Made by a program: the position numbers and the translations under genes. Below the pieces are notes generated by a model. It searched no databases. It saw only the letters and a list, made by a program, of their open reading frames with translations, and had not been told where the DNA came from. Positions 33,925 to 46,878 of a stretch of 64,000 nt of DNA are shown in pieces; within the stretch, counting starts at the first letter, position 1, and each line of letters begins with the position of its first letter. This DNA is from Galbula dea (taxonomy: Eukaryota; Chordata; Aves; Piciformes; Galbulidae), in the NCBI GenBank assembly GCA_013399015.1, contig VWZX01004686.1, positions 245,805-309,804 on the forward strand. The letters are read 5' to 3'.

Positions 33925-36124
33925 TTAACATGGAACCACATAACTTTTTCTTAAAAATACCTCAAGAAGTTGTGGAGACTGTAACAAATTTCCTTGATTT
34001 GCTCCACTAACTTTCTGTTTTTGGTTTATCAATATCTTTGTGTTGGTTCTTTCAAGTTATTCTTTATTACTACAGCATGTTTGAGACTATGTGCATACAA
34101 GAATTTACAATTTTTATTATGGAAGTAGCAAAATATAGCTGCAGTTTTTTCTAATGCTTTTCTGTTGTATATCTTAATATTTGCCTTCTAGTTTTATTAC
34201 CTCTCTTTTTGAGGTGATTGCTTCTATAGGACTGCTTCGAACCACATACCTGAGAGGGATTTAAACTTCCAGGTGTTGTGTTTTTCTTCTGCCAGTGTAG
34301 GTGGTATTCTTGTCCCTTTAGAAATTATCTCTGTGACTGCTGAGGCTGTTTTGTGCAGATGTATCTTTATTAAAAATGGAAAAAAAAAGAAAAAAACCCC
34401 ATTATCTTTGGTTTCTAATGTACTTAGGTTTTTTTTAAGGGTAATATGCAGCCAGATTGAATCTTGTAGTCCTTTTCCTCCCTAATCAGGTGGCACTTAC
34501 AGCCTGTGATTCTATGAAATATCTTCTCCCCTTGTTTTAGTGTAACACATGCCATTTCATTACCATTGGCTTTTTTATTTTTTTGATAGGAATGCAATGA
34601 AAGCAGTATGCATATTGATGAACCACAAAATAAATCAGCTGGTCATCCTTGGGGATGGGATGCTACCAAATCAAATCACTTAACTGGACAGTTGTACATA
34701 CTATGTGGTTGTCACTTGCAGAATTTGAAGCAAAAATAACAATAAAGCAAAAATTTAACTTTTAGTGACCCTTGTTTAATTGTAGGGTGCCATTCCTCCT
34801 ACCTTGCTTAATAGCCATGAAAGCAACCATTTGGCCAGCTAGTTAAAACTAGTAATAATGTGGCAATATTTAAATTTACTATGCGTTCTCAAAAAATTAC
34901 ACTTAAGGGTTTATAATACAGAAATGTGTAGTTTCTGTTGGAAAAAAGCTATTAATTATATTCATAATACAAAATGCTAAAAGCTCTTTTGATTCTGTAA
35001 GACTAGGGAAACGCTGATGAACACAGCAGGTGAATAAATATTAGTTGTAGAATAAGAATATGTGTAAAAGAATGTAAATATTATTTATCCTTTGTATTTC
35101 AGACAAAATATTTAGCGTTGAATGTAATGTCAGATGCTGGTTTTCTGTGCATGATGTGATGAGGTTTACTGGCTCAGAAATACTTTCTGTGGCTATAAAT
35201 CTGAATCATAAACAATGCATTTTTTAGCTGGAAGAACCCAGAAATATGTAAAGCGAGAGTTGGTAGTTGCTAGACATGTTCCATGTCTTTTTCTGTAGCT
35301 TTAAGGCAAAATTCCATACAGGTTGAGGAAGCTTCCAAAACTAAAGCCTTGGGAAGCTGATCCATGTAAAGCTCAAAGAAAAAAATGTTAAAGATATAGA
35401 CAGAAGACAGCTCCACAGACACAAGGGGTGATGGTCTCAGTGATCAGTCTCAGGCTTGTATTTAGGTACTCATTTGTTGTAATATAAGTATCCAAAGTCA
35501 TCTAGCTTTTTCTCAAGGCTTGGACATGCTGCTAGGTCAAAGACCTTATAACCTGAGAATGGAAAGATGAAGGTCTAGTTGCTTACTCAGTCACTTCAGC
35601 ATCTTCAGAAATAGTGTCTGTGGAAGTTGGAAGGCAATCGGTAGATTCTTGTATACTAAATTAAAAGTTTATGTGAGCTGCACTGGAGGGAATGTTAAGC
35701 AACTGAAAAAGCAAGTCTTTACACATTATATGAACCTCTATTAGTGCTACATGCCCTTCTTACTTGGACTGACACCAGTCAGTCATTTCTTCTCTACTTG
35801 CTTCCTCAATGTGTTCTCTCAAAACTCCTTGCAGTTCCTTGTGCTCAGCTGATCTCAAGCAAGTTACCATCTCCTCCTTTTACAGAGGTTTCAACCCAAT
35901 CCAGAACACAGCAGCTAGAGTAAAGCTAGGGTTTCTCTCTCTCTAAAGTTCTCTCTCTAAGCTAATGCTCTCTCTGCCAAGCTGCTACATTTTAACAACA
36001 GATAAGCAACATTACACTAAGAAAGAAAATGTTTATATAATTCAAATTTTCATCACATTAGAAAAAGAAAAAAGTCTCTGTTAAGGTAAGCAGAGGTACA
36101 GAAATGAGGAATTGTGTGTGTGAA
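33925..36124. other. Non-coding DNA
   Basis: Includes an A-rich patch at 34376-34400 and a CT microsatellite-like patch at 35930-35980. No gene or mobile element recognised. Confidence 0.5.
35932..35980. repeat. Imperfect CT microsatellite
   Basis: Three CTCTCTCT-type blocks separated by short spacers. Confidence 0.8.
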
Positions 36125-36134
36125 GTCACGTGAC
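36125..36134. promoter_or_regulatory. Perfect E-box palindrome GTCACGTGAC
   Basis: A 10-bp palindrome with a CACGTG core, matching the known CLEAR/USF-type site bound by bHLH-zip factors such as TFEB/MITF/USF. It holds a CpG in a CpG-poor region and lies about 215 bp upstream of a TATA-like sequence. Occurrence by chance is possible. Confidence 0.4.
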
Positions 36135-36293
36135 TGATTGAACCCTAGGTCATTGCTCTTGAGACCAGCTTCAGGACAGGTAAGACTGCACTGGGGATGG
36201 GATCTGTAGCAAAAAGGGCCAACACAAAGATTTTTGGGGGGCTTTTTGAAGCCAGGATAAACCCTGAGCTTGTGCTGGGGGCTGTCAGCTAGT

Positions 36294-36480
36294 GGGCGGG
36301 CTTCTGAGATAGCCTGGGTGGAGCCAGCACCACCCACCCTTGATCAGGCTATAAGAAGCCATTGGGAGTGACCAGGCACTGCTCACAGAGTGAGCTTGTA
36401 GTGTGTACCTGGTTGGGTGCTTCAGCTGGCTGCAGCTTGAAGGGCAGGATGATGAGCCTCTGCCAGTGTACAAGGTAAGT
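36294..36480 (+). promoter_or_regulatory. Candidate promoter and first exon with splice donor
   Basis: Elements appear in the right order on the plus strand: GC box GGGCGGG (36294-36300), TATA-like CTATAAGAAG (36349-36358), inverted CCAAT CCATTGG (36359-36365), then about 110 bp without stop of elements, then a consensus 5' splice site CAAG/GTAAGT (36471-36480). The block is GC-richer than its surroundings. It could be the start of a non-coding transcript, or the U3/R part of an unrecognised LTR. No poly(A) signal follows within the usual LTR distance, which argues mildly against the LTR reading. Transcription is not demonstrated. Confidence 0.35.
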
Positions 36481-37639
36481 TCAATCCCTTTAAGTGGTCA
36501 GAGGTCAAGAGCACTCATCCCAACTGACCTTTGAGTTGCAAGGTGTCAATTGCTTGTAGAGATACAGCCATGGTTGTTACCTGGCCGAAGGCTGTTGTGA
36601 GGAAAAACTGTGGGCACCCAGACAGAGGCCCCATGGAAACATGTGGGTGTCCTGCCACTAACCAAACAACAAATTTGGTTGAGAGATGTGAACAGGAAAG
36701 CTCTAAAACCCATTACTTAATGTGTTATATATTACATTTTGGTAGGGGAAAAATCAAGAAAATGGGTGAAAACCACTTTATTTCTCACAAGTTTTGGATA
36801 AATTGCATTTAAAAACATTTTTAGGACATTAAAGTGATAATATATTTATGCTCTGTGGAGTTATACTGTTTGCAGAGAGGGAATGAGAATTGGCAGGGAA
36901 AAAGAGAACTTAGCAGGTGCTGAGGTGGGCTTGCCAAATAGATTTTACTTTGATGCTAGTTGAGTACAATATGAATCTTTCTGAAATCTAAAAAGATGCC
37001 CACTGATTATATTTTCATTTGTTTGTTTGCTTTCAAGGTTTTTGAAGGTACTAAGTCTAAATCCAGCTATAGATTTGTGTCTACATGGTGGTGGAGAGCA
37101 GGGATAGCTGATTAAAGTGACTGTTGATTGAAAACTGTGTATGAAAAGCCAAACCGTATTTAAACCCTGTTCTCTACATAATAAGAATAATATTTTTTAG
37201 CTTTAAAAAGTTATTAGCAGTTGAATGAAATGGATTGAAGAAAGTTTTAAGGTAGGTAGTTCACAGTCACCAAAAAATTTCCACCACAAAATTTAGATCC
37301 AATGGCTGAAGACGAACATTGTTTGGCATGTTTTGTATTCGACATGATGTGGTTGGATCTTTGCATTAGATGGATCTTTGTACTGGGTATAACTGAGAGA
37401 AGCTGACTTTAAGCAGGAAACTAGAAAGAGAATTTTTTTGCAGGCACAATTTGTTAGAAAGTAAGAAAATAATTGGAATGACTATACTGAGGTGCTAAAT
37501 GTGTCAACATCACCTGCATAAAGCTATTAATGGTGTTCAGAACACCCACTTAACAATAAGTAAGTATTTTTTATCAAACATATTGTCCACTGCTAACCTT
37601 TAAATCAGAGTTTTCAAGGGACAAAGACACACAAAGAAA
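36481..37639. other. Non-coding DNA
   Basis: No element recognised. This would be the start of an intron if the module just upstream is a real first exon. Confidence 0.45.
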
Positions 37640-38304
37640 TACAAAGAAATGAGCCTTGGCACGGAAAATCCTGCCTTTATTTGCTTGTAGAATTCAGGTG
37701 CTCATCTGAGTTATGGATTAGGGTTTGCATGCAGATAGCTAACCCTGACCTGTGGAACCACTAACGAGGTAACAATGTGAAGAGTTGCAGGATGCTGCAG
37801 TTTACAGAGAGCGATTATGCGGGTGGCCCACCCTGACCTGTGACATCACTAGCAAGGCAGTGGGCTTGAAAATGGCAAGATACTGTAGACAACAGAAATG
37901 AGAGGTGTTAATAGAAGAGAATAAATAATCAACATAGAAATTAACAGGGTATCCATATAATTAATACCATATTATGCTAGAAAATCAACCAAACTGGGGC
38001 CACTGGGGAAGACAGAAACAGGGGCAAACTCTGTATTTGGGAGGGGATGGAGGCAATATAGGGAAATTACTTGAGAGGCAGGAGGAAAGGCACTATAAAC
38101 AAACCTTTTGACCAGTTATTTAGAAGTCCCTGTTGAGCAGCTTTGCCTGGTAAATGCATCTTTGAGCAGGACAATAAATTTGGGTTTGTTCCAACCGTAT
38201 TTGCATATGACTTAATTCAATGGTTGAGGGACCCTGGGGTAGTTTCCTTAGTGCTGGTAAGGGAACCTAGAAGGGATTCTACCGCTATCCTAACACTTAG
38301 TAAT
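37640..38304 (+). mobile_element. Probable LTR of an endogenous retrovirus (boundaries uncertain)
   Basis: A TATA box in GCACTATAAAC (TATAAA at 38094-38099) is followed 73 bp later by AATAAA (38173-38178) and a GT-rich downstream stretch, the usual promoter/poly(A) arrangement of an LTR. Upstream, two imperfect units beginning CCCTGACCTGTG start at 37743 and 37831 (88 bp apart), like the duplicated enhancer units of a U3. I could not find convincing TG/CA ends, a target duplication or a primer-binding site, so the limits and family are open. Confidence 0.5.
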
Positions 38305-41300
38305 TTTATAATTCCCACCTTCAACTTAGACTTCAGTGTTCCTCAGGCAATTGTGTCCATCTGTGTAATTTGCTAAGAATTTTATAATCTGTCCCCTTAT
38401 TAATTTTATTTCCCTTTCCAGCTGATATCAATAATATTTTCTCCCAGATTAATTGATACAATCAAACTGAGATCTGAGCAGTTCTTCTCAATAATATTTA
38501 GCATTAGTGTCCCTGCTTTTATTTCATTCTTAGTGAAAGGTCTGTGGATTGAAAAACAGTCCTTTTTAAAAATTATTATTATTTATTTGATCTTCCAAGA
38601 TTACCACTTCCCATGTGTCTTGAGACACCTATACTGATTTAGAAATAATCTTTAAAAACATTCATACTCAGCCCAAACTATGTGAACTTTTCTTCCTTCT
38701 TGCTTAATATGGTAAGATAAGGTAACAGGCTTCCTGTTCTTTAAGGGCTGTCCTATTAAGAATCATTTTTTTCCTCCTTTCAAATTTGCCTACACTTGTG
38801 GACAGTCTAGGATTTACAAAGATGGGAAATAAGAAATGGGGATGTTAATCTTTGCTATTGTTTTAATTTGTTTTAATAGCTTATAAGGTAGTGTCTAAGT
38901 GACATGAAGGTAAGAGGGCTTAGTGTGTGAAACCACAGACTTTTGGGGTCAGGCTTGTCTAGAAGTGCCATCAGGCAGCAAATCTGGGGTAATCATCAGT
39001 TCTGGATTGAAAAATACTTTGTCACTACTGTTTGAGCATATATAGTCTTGTTCTGCTATAAGGTTTACAAGGGTTCCAATTTTGTTATTTGTTTTGCACA
39101 GTATAAAGAAAGGTAGTTTAAAGAGTGTTTATGTGGGGAAGATAATGAAGGATTTCTGATAGAAGTTTTTCTCACAGGAGGTAGTGATGTAGGGAAGCAA
39201 ACAACTACTTTAAAATGCTGAGAGGATAAAACTTCCGGAAAGACCTGAAATTGCTGCTGTAATAGATGAAAACAGGAAGGTAATAGATGAAAACAGGAAG
39301 GTAACAGATCAAACCATTCTAAAATGTAGGGTTTCTTTCTACATGGGATGCTGCTTGTCTTGAGGCTTATTTCTCAAGAATCAGTTTAAATGCAGCCTTT
39401 TGGATTTTGTGGTTTTTCCTTTCACGTTGTCATGAATTACACTGTGCTGTGAAAGAGGTCCTGGAGATTCACATCCTGAAAAGGTACAGGGAAGTTTGAT
39501 GTGTAATGTGAAGTACTTAATTTTCAAAATATTTCTTCTGTTGTGGAAGAAATACATTTTTGCTTGGTTCTGTTTGTGCTGATGTATAGCCTATATTATA
39601 GGAAGATATACTTAAAGCAAAAATCTAATGTACACTAATGATCATGGAAAGAAAGACCACTTTGAATTCATCTTCAGGTGGATAAACTCCAGGCTTTAGG
39701 TGGAAGATTTCAGCTCCATTTGCTGTGTGACAAGAGGCTCAGTATTCAGCTTCTACGAGTGCCATCAAGTAGAGTGGTAAAAGGGGTCATAGATGAAGTG
39801 CTCATGTTAGGGGTTTAGTAGCAGAATTTCACTTTATAAGTTACCTAGTTATTCATAGTTAAGGGTTGAATGCATTTTACTATGAAAAGTCTGAACATTT
39901 CAGTCAGTCTGAGCATGCAATAGGTGGAAACCCGAGGGAATGCTGTTTCTTGAGTCAAATTCAAAATAACCTTACAAGCTTAGATCAGACTGTAAAACTT
40001 TGAGGGCTTTTTAATTTTTTTTTATTTGTTTTGGTTTGTTGGGGGTGTTTTTTTTGGTAAATTGCATTGACATCTGTGTATTAGAAAACTTCCTACTCTA
40101 AGAAAAATATTCTGTGGCAGATTGTAGGTATTCTTGAGCTTCACTTCTAAAAAACTCTCAGGAAAATGATGTATTGGATTAAAGAAAGAAAAAAGTAAAC
40201 CCTGATTGGTTTTAGGAACACTTGTTTTGTTGAGACAGTTTCTTTGGATAATTTTAATTATGTATACAATAAACAGCTTACTGAACATTTCAGAGCTTTA
40301 GAAATTTACAACAAAAAAATACTTAGAAGAGAACACATTTAGTAGGGAAAGAAGCAATAGTGCAGTAATTTTTACATTCCCTTTACCTTGTGAAAGAATA
40401 TTAAAACATCTCTAAGATAAAACAAACCCACGACTTTAAAGCTTCTTCTGTCCAAAAATTCATTAATGATAAAGTATATCTTAATAATAGCAAGCCAAAT
40501 CATTTCGGCTGAACTACTGTAGAACCATCTGAGTCTTCAGTAAAATGTGTTGAATAAGTCTTGAAAATTCATTTACTTCTCAGACATACTAATCACAGCA
40601 TAGCTGATGTTTTCCTATAGATGTTGGGCTGAATGAAATAACCCTGCTGGAATGATAAAATTCATACAGAATCATTTGCACACAGTAAAGGCATGCAAAC
40701 ACTGAGTATTTACAGAGAAGACATTAGGAAATAAAAGTATCTTGCCATAGTAATTCCATCCATCCAAACCAACAGATTACATGTAACTTTGTTAATGTTG
40801 AGAATTAAAGTTGTATAATAAATGACTTTTTTTGCACCTGTTGTTCTTGGAAATGGCAAACAGAAGTGCCTGCTCTTTCCTGATCACTATCTAATGTGCA
40901 GCATTTACTCCTTCCTGTGGCTTATATTCTTTAACAGAAAGGAATGCTTACATCCTGCTTAACAAAATAGTCCATTAACCCATCTTAGTAGAAGGCAGAA
41001 GAGCATCATTTTTGGTTTTCTTACAGATCTTGGCTCCTGTCAAGATAAGTAGAGAAGAGGCTGGATGCTTAATCAGAATATGAATCCTGGAACCCTCAGA
41101 TATTCTGGGTGGTCCTTGACAATAAACATCAGAGGACCCATTTTCATCACAGCACAAAATTAGCTATGTATTGTCTATTGTTCTCTAATTTCTTACTCAT
41201 CACTCTAGAAATGTAATCCCAGGTGTCTCATTCCTATGCAAGCAGATGTGGATGCTCATAAACTGAATTGCAACCTGAAGGAATGAGCTGTTCTCAGGTC

Positions 41301-43508
41301 TTTTGGTTGCCAGGGAAACTACGTTCTCAGTCTGTGTATATTTACAATAGTCTCTTTTCCAAAGCTGTCTAAATTTCATGTTGTGGCATTCAGGAACAGG
41401 CTAAGACAGAGAAATAGATATGTATGTCTACTAAATGCTGTCATTGATGACTTAATATTTACAAAAATAGGTCACACATTGTCTCAGAGTATGCATGATT
41501 TTAATAGAGATGTGACAAACCTGAGGAGTATTTGATATGTGTTTTGATCCTTTCGGTTACTTTTTCTGTGCTCCACTTAAAAATCAGTCTCAATCAGAGT
41601 ACAGTTAGATCTGAATGTCTGAAGACGTGCTTCTCAACAAAAAGTTCTTTCAGGAGAACCTGTAGTTTTTTCTCCTCCAAGCATAGTATATTTTTCCAAA
41701 TAACTTTGTGGTGCAAAAGCAGGGGGCTATTGACTCATGCTTCATCAGTGGGGACACTATAGATCTAAAACTCTCCTTTATCCGACAGAGATTGAACATT
41801 TCTTTATAATTGTTCAAAATTATAGATGGTGTCATTCCTATGTACACCACACTTGCTCTGACTAGTGTTTAGGACTTTCTTTAATGTACTAGTATATTAT
41901 TTTTCCTTGAGTGTCATAAAGTTAGGTTTCAGACACTAAGAAAATCCCATCTCAGACAAAAGTTATCAGTTTTTAAAAAAAACCCAAAGAAAGAAACTTA
42001 ATGTAATAATTTTCAAAATCACATCTCTCAAATGTGGATAGTGAAATTGAATAAAAACTGTATTTGTTCTTGACACCATTCTTGTATGGCTAACTGCCTG
42101 GCTTCTTCACCAGTTGTGAGTCAATGCAGTTCTCCTGGTTCTGTACAGCAAACGAGGTTGTCCTGTGCCAGTACATAATGTGCATACAGGCTATTTCTAA
42201 CTAATTTTCTCCGCAGAAGCCTTGCCCTCATTATTTCCTCCTGGGCAGTGAAATACAGAAACATTTGCTTTTCCCTCTTCTGTGGAGGCCTACCATCACT
42301 ACTTCTTTTTTCTTTAGTTTTTCTCAATTTAAAAAATCTTAATAATTGGGCATTGTATCTATACAGACAGCTTGTAGGAGCTATCTGGAACCTTTTCTGC
42401 AGATACTCAAAATGATCAGTAAAAACCCAGATGGTATAGCAGAATCATCAGATCTTTTATCTCTGAATTATTTCTGGACAGAATATAATGTCACTAATAA
42501 AACTGATGAAGTAAATATCTTAGACAAAAGAATGGAATTCTTAGAAGTCCCACTACAGCAGCAATTCACTTAGAAAGTGAATCAGGCTCAAGTAGAATTA
42601 AAATACTTTCTGTACAACCAACAGGCATCAGGAGGAAGGAAAATAGCTAAAAGGTGAATTAGTGACAAGAGCTAGGCTTTGAAACACTTGAGTTTGAATA
42701 GTGTGCAGGTAGCCCAGCAAAGAAACTGTTAGTGAAGTGAAGGGAATTGCTACAGGCGCATCAAAAATATAATGTGTTCTGTGTCTGTAAAATGAATATA
42801 AATATTAAATCATATCATATATTACAAGACTAAAACCAGTAGAGTTTTAAGAGTCTGGACTTGGACTGGAGTTCAAGTTATGTTAGCTTCTAGTGTAAAA
42901 TTTTGAAGATATTGGAAAGACCATGATCAAGCCATTACACTGTAGATGAAATTGCTGATAGCTGATCATGCCCTGTTTTTGCCATAGGTAAAGTGAATCC
43001 AAAATGTTACAATATAATGTTGGGAAATTAGAGAATCAAAGCAAAATTAAGTAGCTCATAGTCTGGATTAAAACATAGTATGCGGATGTATATGCAATGT
43101 TTTTCAAGTTTTATTATGTCTCCTGGTGTTTGAGGGGGAAAAAGAAAAAAAGGAAGATTTAATTATTCTTCAAGAAGTTGTTGAGGTGGGCAGTATTTGT
43201 ACTGCATGAACTGTGACACAGCTGTTATCACAGAAAATGTTTAATGAATCACTATGTGCCTGTACATCAGGAAATGAATTAATTATAAATATACCATGTG
43301 ACCTGCCTTTTATTAATTTGAATTTGGAACCTGTAAACTGATTTATTATGAAAAAAGCATAGTTAGATTATTAGCTATGGTGACAGTAATGGCTGATTAT
43401 AATAAGGCTGATTTTTTTTCCTGTTATTTATGCCAGATAAAAAAATCAGTTCAAATATTTTTTTGATGTAGTGATTTCAGAATGTGAACTATTTGCTTAA
43501 GTCTATTT
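38305..43508. other. Long AT-rich stretch, no genes seen
   Basis: Five kilobases without CR1 or LTR signatures visible to me, apart from a short tandem repeat at 39260-39315 and a T/G-rich tract at 40014-40056. Open frames are short and motif-free. Confidence 0.5.
39260..39315. repeat. 21-bp tandem repeat, about 2.6 units
   Basis: The unit TAATAGATGAAAACAGGAAGG is present twice exactly (39260-39280 and 39281-39301), followed by a diverged partial unit beginning TAACAGATCAAA. Confidence 0.9.
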
Positions 43509-43720
43509 GCCATCCAGAGGAATTTGAACAAACTTGAGAAGTCAGCTTGCGTGAGCCTCATGAGGTTCAACAAGGCCAATTGCAAGATCCTGTACTGGGG
43601 TCAGGGCAATCCTTCATATCAGTACGTGTTTGGAGATGCTTACAGCAGGGAGGTTGGACTAGATGATCTCTAAAATCCCTTCCAACTCTGACCTTTCTAT
43701 GATTCTTTGATTTCTATGAT
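43509..43720 (+). mobile_element. Internally deleted CR1
   Basis: The first 130 bp are mid-reverse-transcriptase (frame SLMRFNKANCKILYWGQGNP then SYQYVFGDA). At about 43640 the sequence jumps straight to the CR1 3' UTR (CAGCAGGGAGGTTGGACTAG, TCCCTTCCAACTCTGACC) and an ATTCTTTG/TTCTATGAT tail. About 0.9 kb of CR1 between these points, including the C-terminal coding region, is missing. Confidence 0.88.
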
Positions 43721-44413
43721 ACTAAGTCTGTGACCTTGGAGGACTATCATCGAAACACATCTGACTAAAATGTTGTGCTAATATCTTGAAGACGTTTGAG
43801 AAACTGAGGAGTCTATAGAGTTCTGTAGATACCAGTGAGGGAGGCATTTAGAAAGCGAAACCACACCTCCTACATTGGTTGCTTATACAAAAAGGTCTAG
43901 TGCATGAATATTTGCTATCATTTGTTGAAAGTGATGTCTTTACAAACCAGATTTTTTCCATTGCCTGCCTCCCTCTCCCCTTTCCCATTTTCCAAGTGGT
44001 TATGATACACTTACTTGACTTAAGTAAAACTCTTTACTAAGGGGGCATTCTTTTCAAGTCTCATCCTGTAAATAAAATGATGTTATTAGTAACTTAGACT
44101 GGCTCAGTTTGACACAGCTTTCTTCAATTTGTTGGTATATATTTGCATTCTATTTTCAATTGCCATGTAACTTTTGCATGGACTACCTCATTTATCTTAT
44201 ATAACAGACTAGAGGAGTGACATCTTGCAAAGAAGAAAAAGGGGAAATTACTTCTGAAGGATGATTTAATAAAAAAATGGTTTTATGAGCACTTCAAATT
44301 TATGAGCACTTAAGTGCACCTAATTCCTTGGCAAAATATACAGTTTCTATTCATAGAGGAACTGCACAGACCAGCTGTCAGTTTGTCTCAGCATATTTTC
44401 TGCTGTACTGAAA
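43721..44413. other. Non-coding spacer
   Basis: No feature recognised. Confidence 0.5.
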
Positions 44414-45130
44414 TACAGAATCACAGAATATTAGGAGTTGGAAGGGACCTCAAAAGATCATCTAGTCCAACCCCCCTGCCACAGCAGGATTCCCTAGACC
44501 AGGTCACACAGAAGCGCGTCCAGATGGGTTTTGAATACCTCCATAGAAGGAGATTTCGCAACCTCTCTAGGCAGTCTGTTCCAGTACTCTGGCACCTGAA
44601 CTGTGAAAAAATTTCTACATGTATTCACATGGAATCTCCTATGCTTCAGCTTACAGCCATTGCCTCTTGTCCTGTCACTGGGCTTCACTGAGAAGAGCCT
44701 GACCTCATCCTCCTGACGCATACCCTTCACATATTTAAAAGCATAGATGAGGTCACCCCGTAGCCTCCTCTTCTCCAAGCTAAACACAACGAGCTCCCTC
44801 AGCCTTTCCTCATAAGAAAAATGTTCCACCCCTTTCATCATTTTTGTGGCTCTGTGCTGGACTCTTTCAAGCAGCTCCCTATCCCTCTTAAACTGAGGGG
44901 CCCAGAGCTGGACAAAATATTCCAGATGCGGCCTCACCAGGGTAAAGAGGAAGAAGAACCTCTCTTGACCTACTAGCCACACCCCTTTTAATACACCCCA
45001 GAATCCCATTAGCCCTCCTGGCCACAAGCACACTGCTGGCTCATGTTCATCCTTCCATCCACTAGGACCCCTAGATCCCTTTCCCCTTCATTGCTCTCCG
45101 GCAGGTCAGTCCCCAACCTATACTCATACA
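44414..45130 (-). mobile_element. CR1 LINE, 717-bp 3' part (subfamily A)
   Basis: Begins on the plus strand with the reverse of the ATTCTGTG tail, then the subfamily A 3' UTR. The minus-strand frame 45033-44494 gives FTLVRPHLEYFVQLWAPQFK, ERVQHRATKMMKGVEHFSYE, LRGDLIYAFKYVKGMRQEDE, HVNTCRNFFTVQVPEYWNRL and ends FKTHLDALLCDLV. The start of that frame is out of phase with the reverse transcriptase (NGILG region), so there is at least one frameshift, and the 5' end is cut in the YEYRLG region at about 45130. The subfamily's diagnostic stop codon lies upstream of this truncation and cannot be checked here. Confidence 0.95.
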
Positions 45131-46800
45131 GTGCTGCTTATAGTATAGATATCAGTGAATATACCATACTAACTAGTGAATCTCTTCTGGCGTCTTTTGA
45201 TGTTTTTGCCTTTGAAGTGGCTACAGGGTGGATTTTTTTTAATTTCTTTTTAATTAAATCATCATCATTTTCTGTCAGACTGCCGCCTTCTGGAAAGAAA
45301 ATCTTCAATGGGTCTATGCCATTCATGACTTAATCCAAATTTTTTAAATAGGTCTATTGCGACAGAAGTTTGCTATGGCTTTTATAATTTGGCAAACAAG
45401 TCTTATGTATTTCAGACTAATTGCTTATATTCTAAAGTGATGTTTTATTAGAAGAAATCTGAATCTATTACTAAATCATACCTGGAAGTTAACTAAAATA
45501 TCATGGTAACAAGATGAGGTATCTGGGAAATTCTACTAAAATCTTAATATTTTGAAGGCTGTAGTTTTTGTTAATCTAACATTTTCATACTTTTTACACA
45601 TTTTTGCACTGATTTTGCTTCAGAGAAACACAACAAGGTAGTTGTGTTTAATAAATAAAAATATTTATGAGCTAATAAGAAATTTCTTCTCATATATTGT
45701 TTTCTCTTAGAAGAAATCTCTGCAGCCTGCTTCTGTAGGTTGTAACTCTTGTTTTTACCTCTCCTGTCAGGCAGTGCAATTTCCTCTCTGTTACGCTGCT
45801 CTATTGGAGGTATGAACTGGCTTTGCTACATGTCCTGTGAAGAACAACACTCCTTTGAACACTGAGGATCTTGGTGTCCTGCATATGTGAAAGCTTTAAG
45901 TCAGCTGCTAATCAGAGGAACAGTTATATTTCTGCTGATGCTGAGTCCATTTGGAATCCAATATGACAATTCAGTGAGGTGTTTCTGAAGTGATGTGCAG
46001 GATGTGACTTGCATCTGTTGGCCATTTGTGATCAAGCAGTCAGTCAGTACCTGTCTAAGTTTGAAAAACCACTATTAAAATGAGGATGAAATGCCTTGGG
46101 AGATTGTAGAAAAAACATGGAATAATTTCAACACAGAGATCAGATGGTCTGCAAATAGCCATCTGCATTACGTTTTTAGGCCACAATCCATTGTGAAGTG
46201 TAGCCACTCTTATTCTGCTCTCGAAAGACAGAATTTAACTTTTTGCATAGATACAATTGTTAATTTTTTGTCAATAAGTGAAGGGGAATAAATAAAACCT
46301 ATTTCATGTTCAGCTATCTAGTGTCAAGACTCAAATATATTTAATAAATACCATCTATAGGTGCAAAATAGGGCTACTATGTTCCTCCTGACACTTATTT
46401 TAGATTAGATGCCTCTGACTTGCTTTAAATAAAAATTTAAGTAGTCAAGCTTTACTCTGAGAATTGACTATCTAATATATAGTATGGAACTCTTCAGAGG
46501 AGCATTTGGAACCTCTATTACCTCACTTCCCATTGAGAGCATGAGTCTGTACACTGTCCTCAGTAAAGTGTTTACCAGTATACAGCAGTTCATGCATTCA
46601 TATTGACATATATTGGCACCACAATAAAATCTTGTTAGCTTTGAAGTTAACAGAATATAGAATAAAATAATATACAATACTATTATATTTTATTCTTTAT
46701 AATTATATATTTTTCAGGCACCACTTGCTTCATGTTCAGTATATTCTTAATGATCATCTTTACATAACTAGAAATAAGTATCTGTTAGTTTGAACTTGAG
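45131..46800. other. Non-coding DNA
   Basis: No mobile element or gene recognised. Confidence 0.5.
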
Positions 46801-46878
46801 GTGTCCCTGATCACTGCAGGGGAGTTGGATACACAACCTTTAAAGGTCCCTTCCACCCCAAACAATTCTATGATTCTA
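46801..46878 (+). mobile_element. CR1 3' tail fragment
   Basis: GTGTCCCTGATCACTGCAGG, GGAGTTGGATACACAACCTT, TTAAAGGTCCCTTCCACCCC and ATTCTATGATTCTA identify the last 80 bp of a CR1. The CACTGCAGGGGAGTTGG string sets it apart from the other subfamilies in this window. Confidence 0.9.

Noticed and set aside
38230..38304. TGGTAAGGGAACC as a primer-binding site after the candidate LTR at 37640
   Set aside because: Begins TGG but does not match a tRNA 3' end I know, and the LTR end is not defined.
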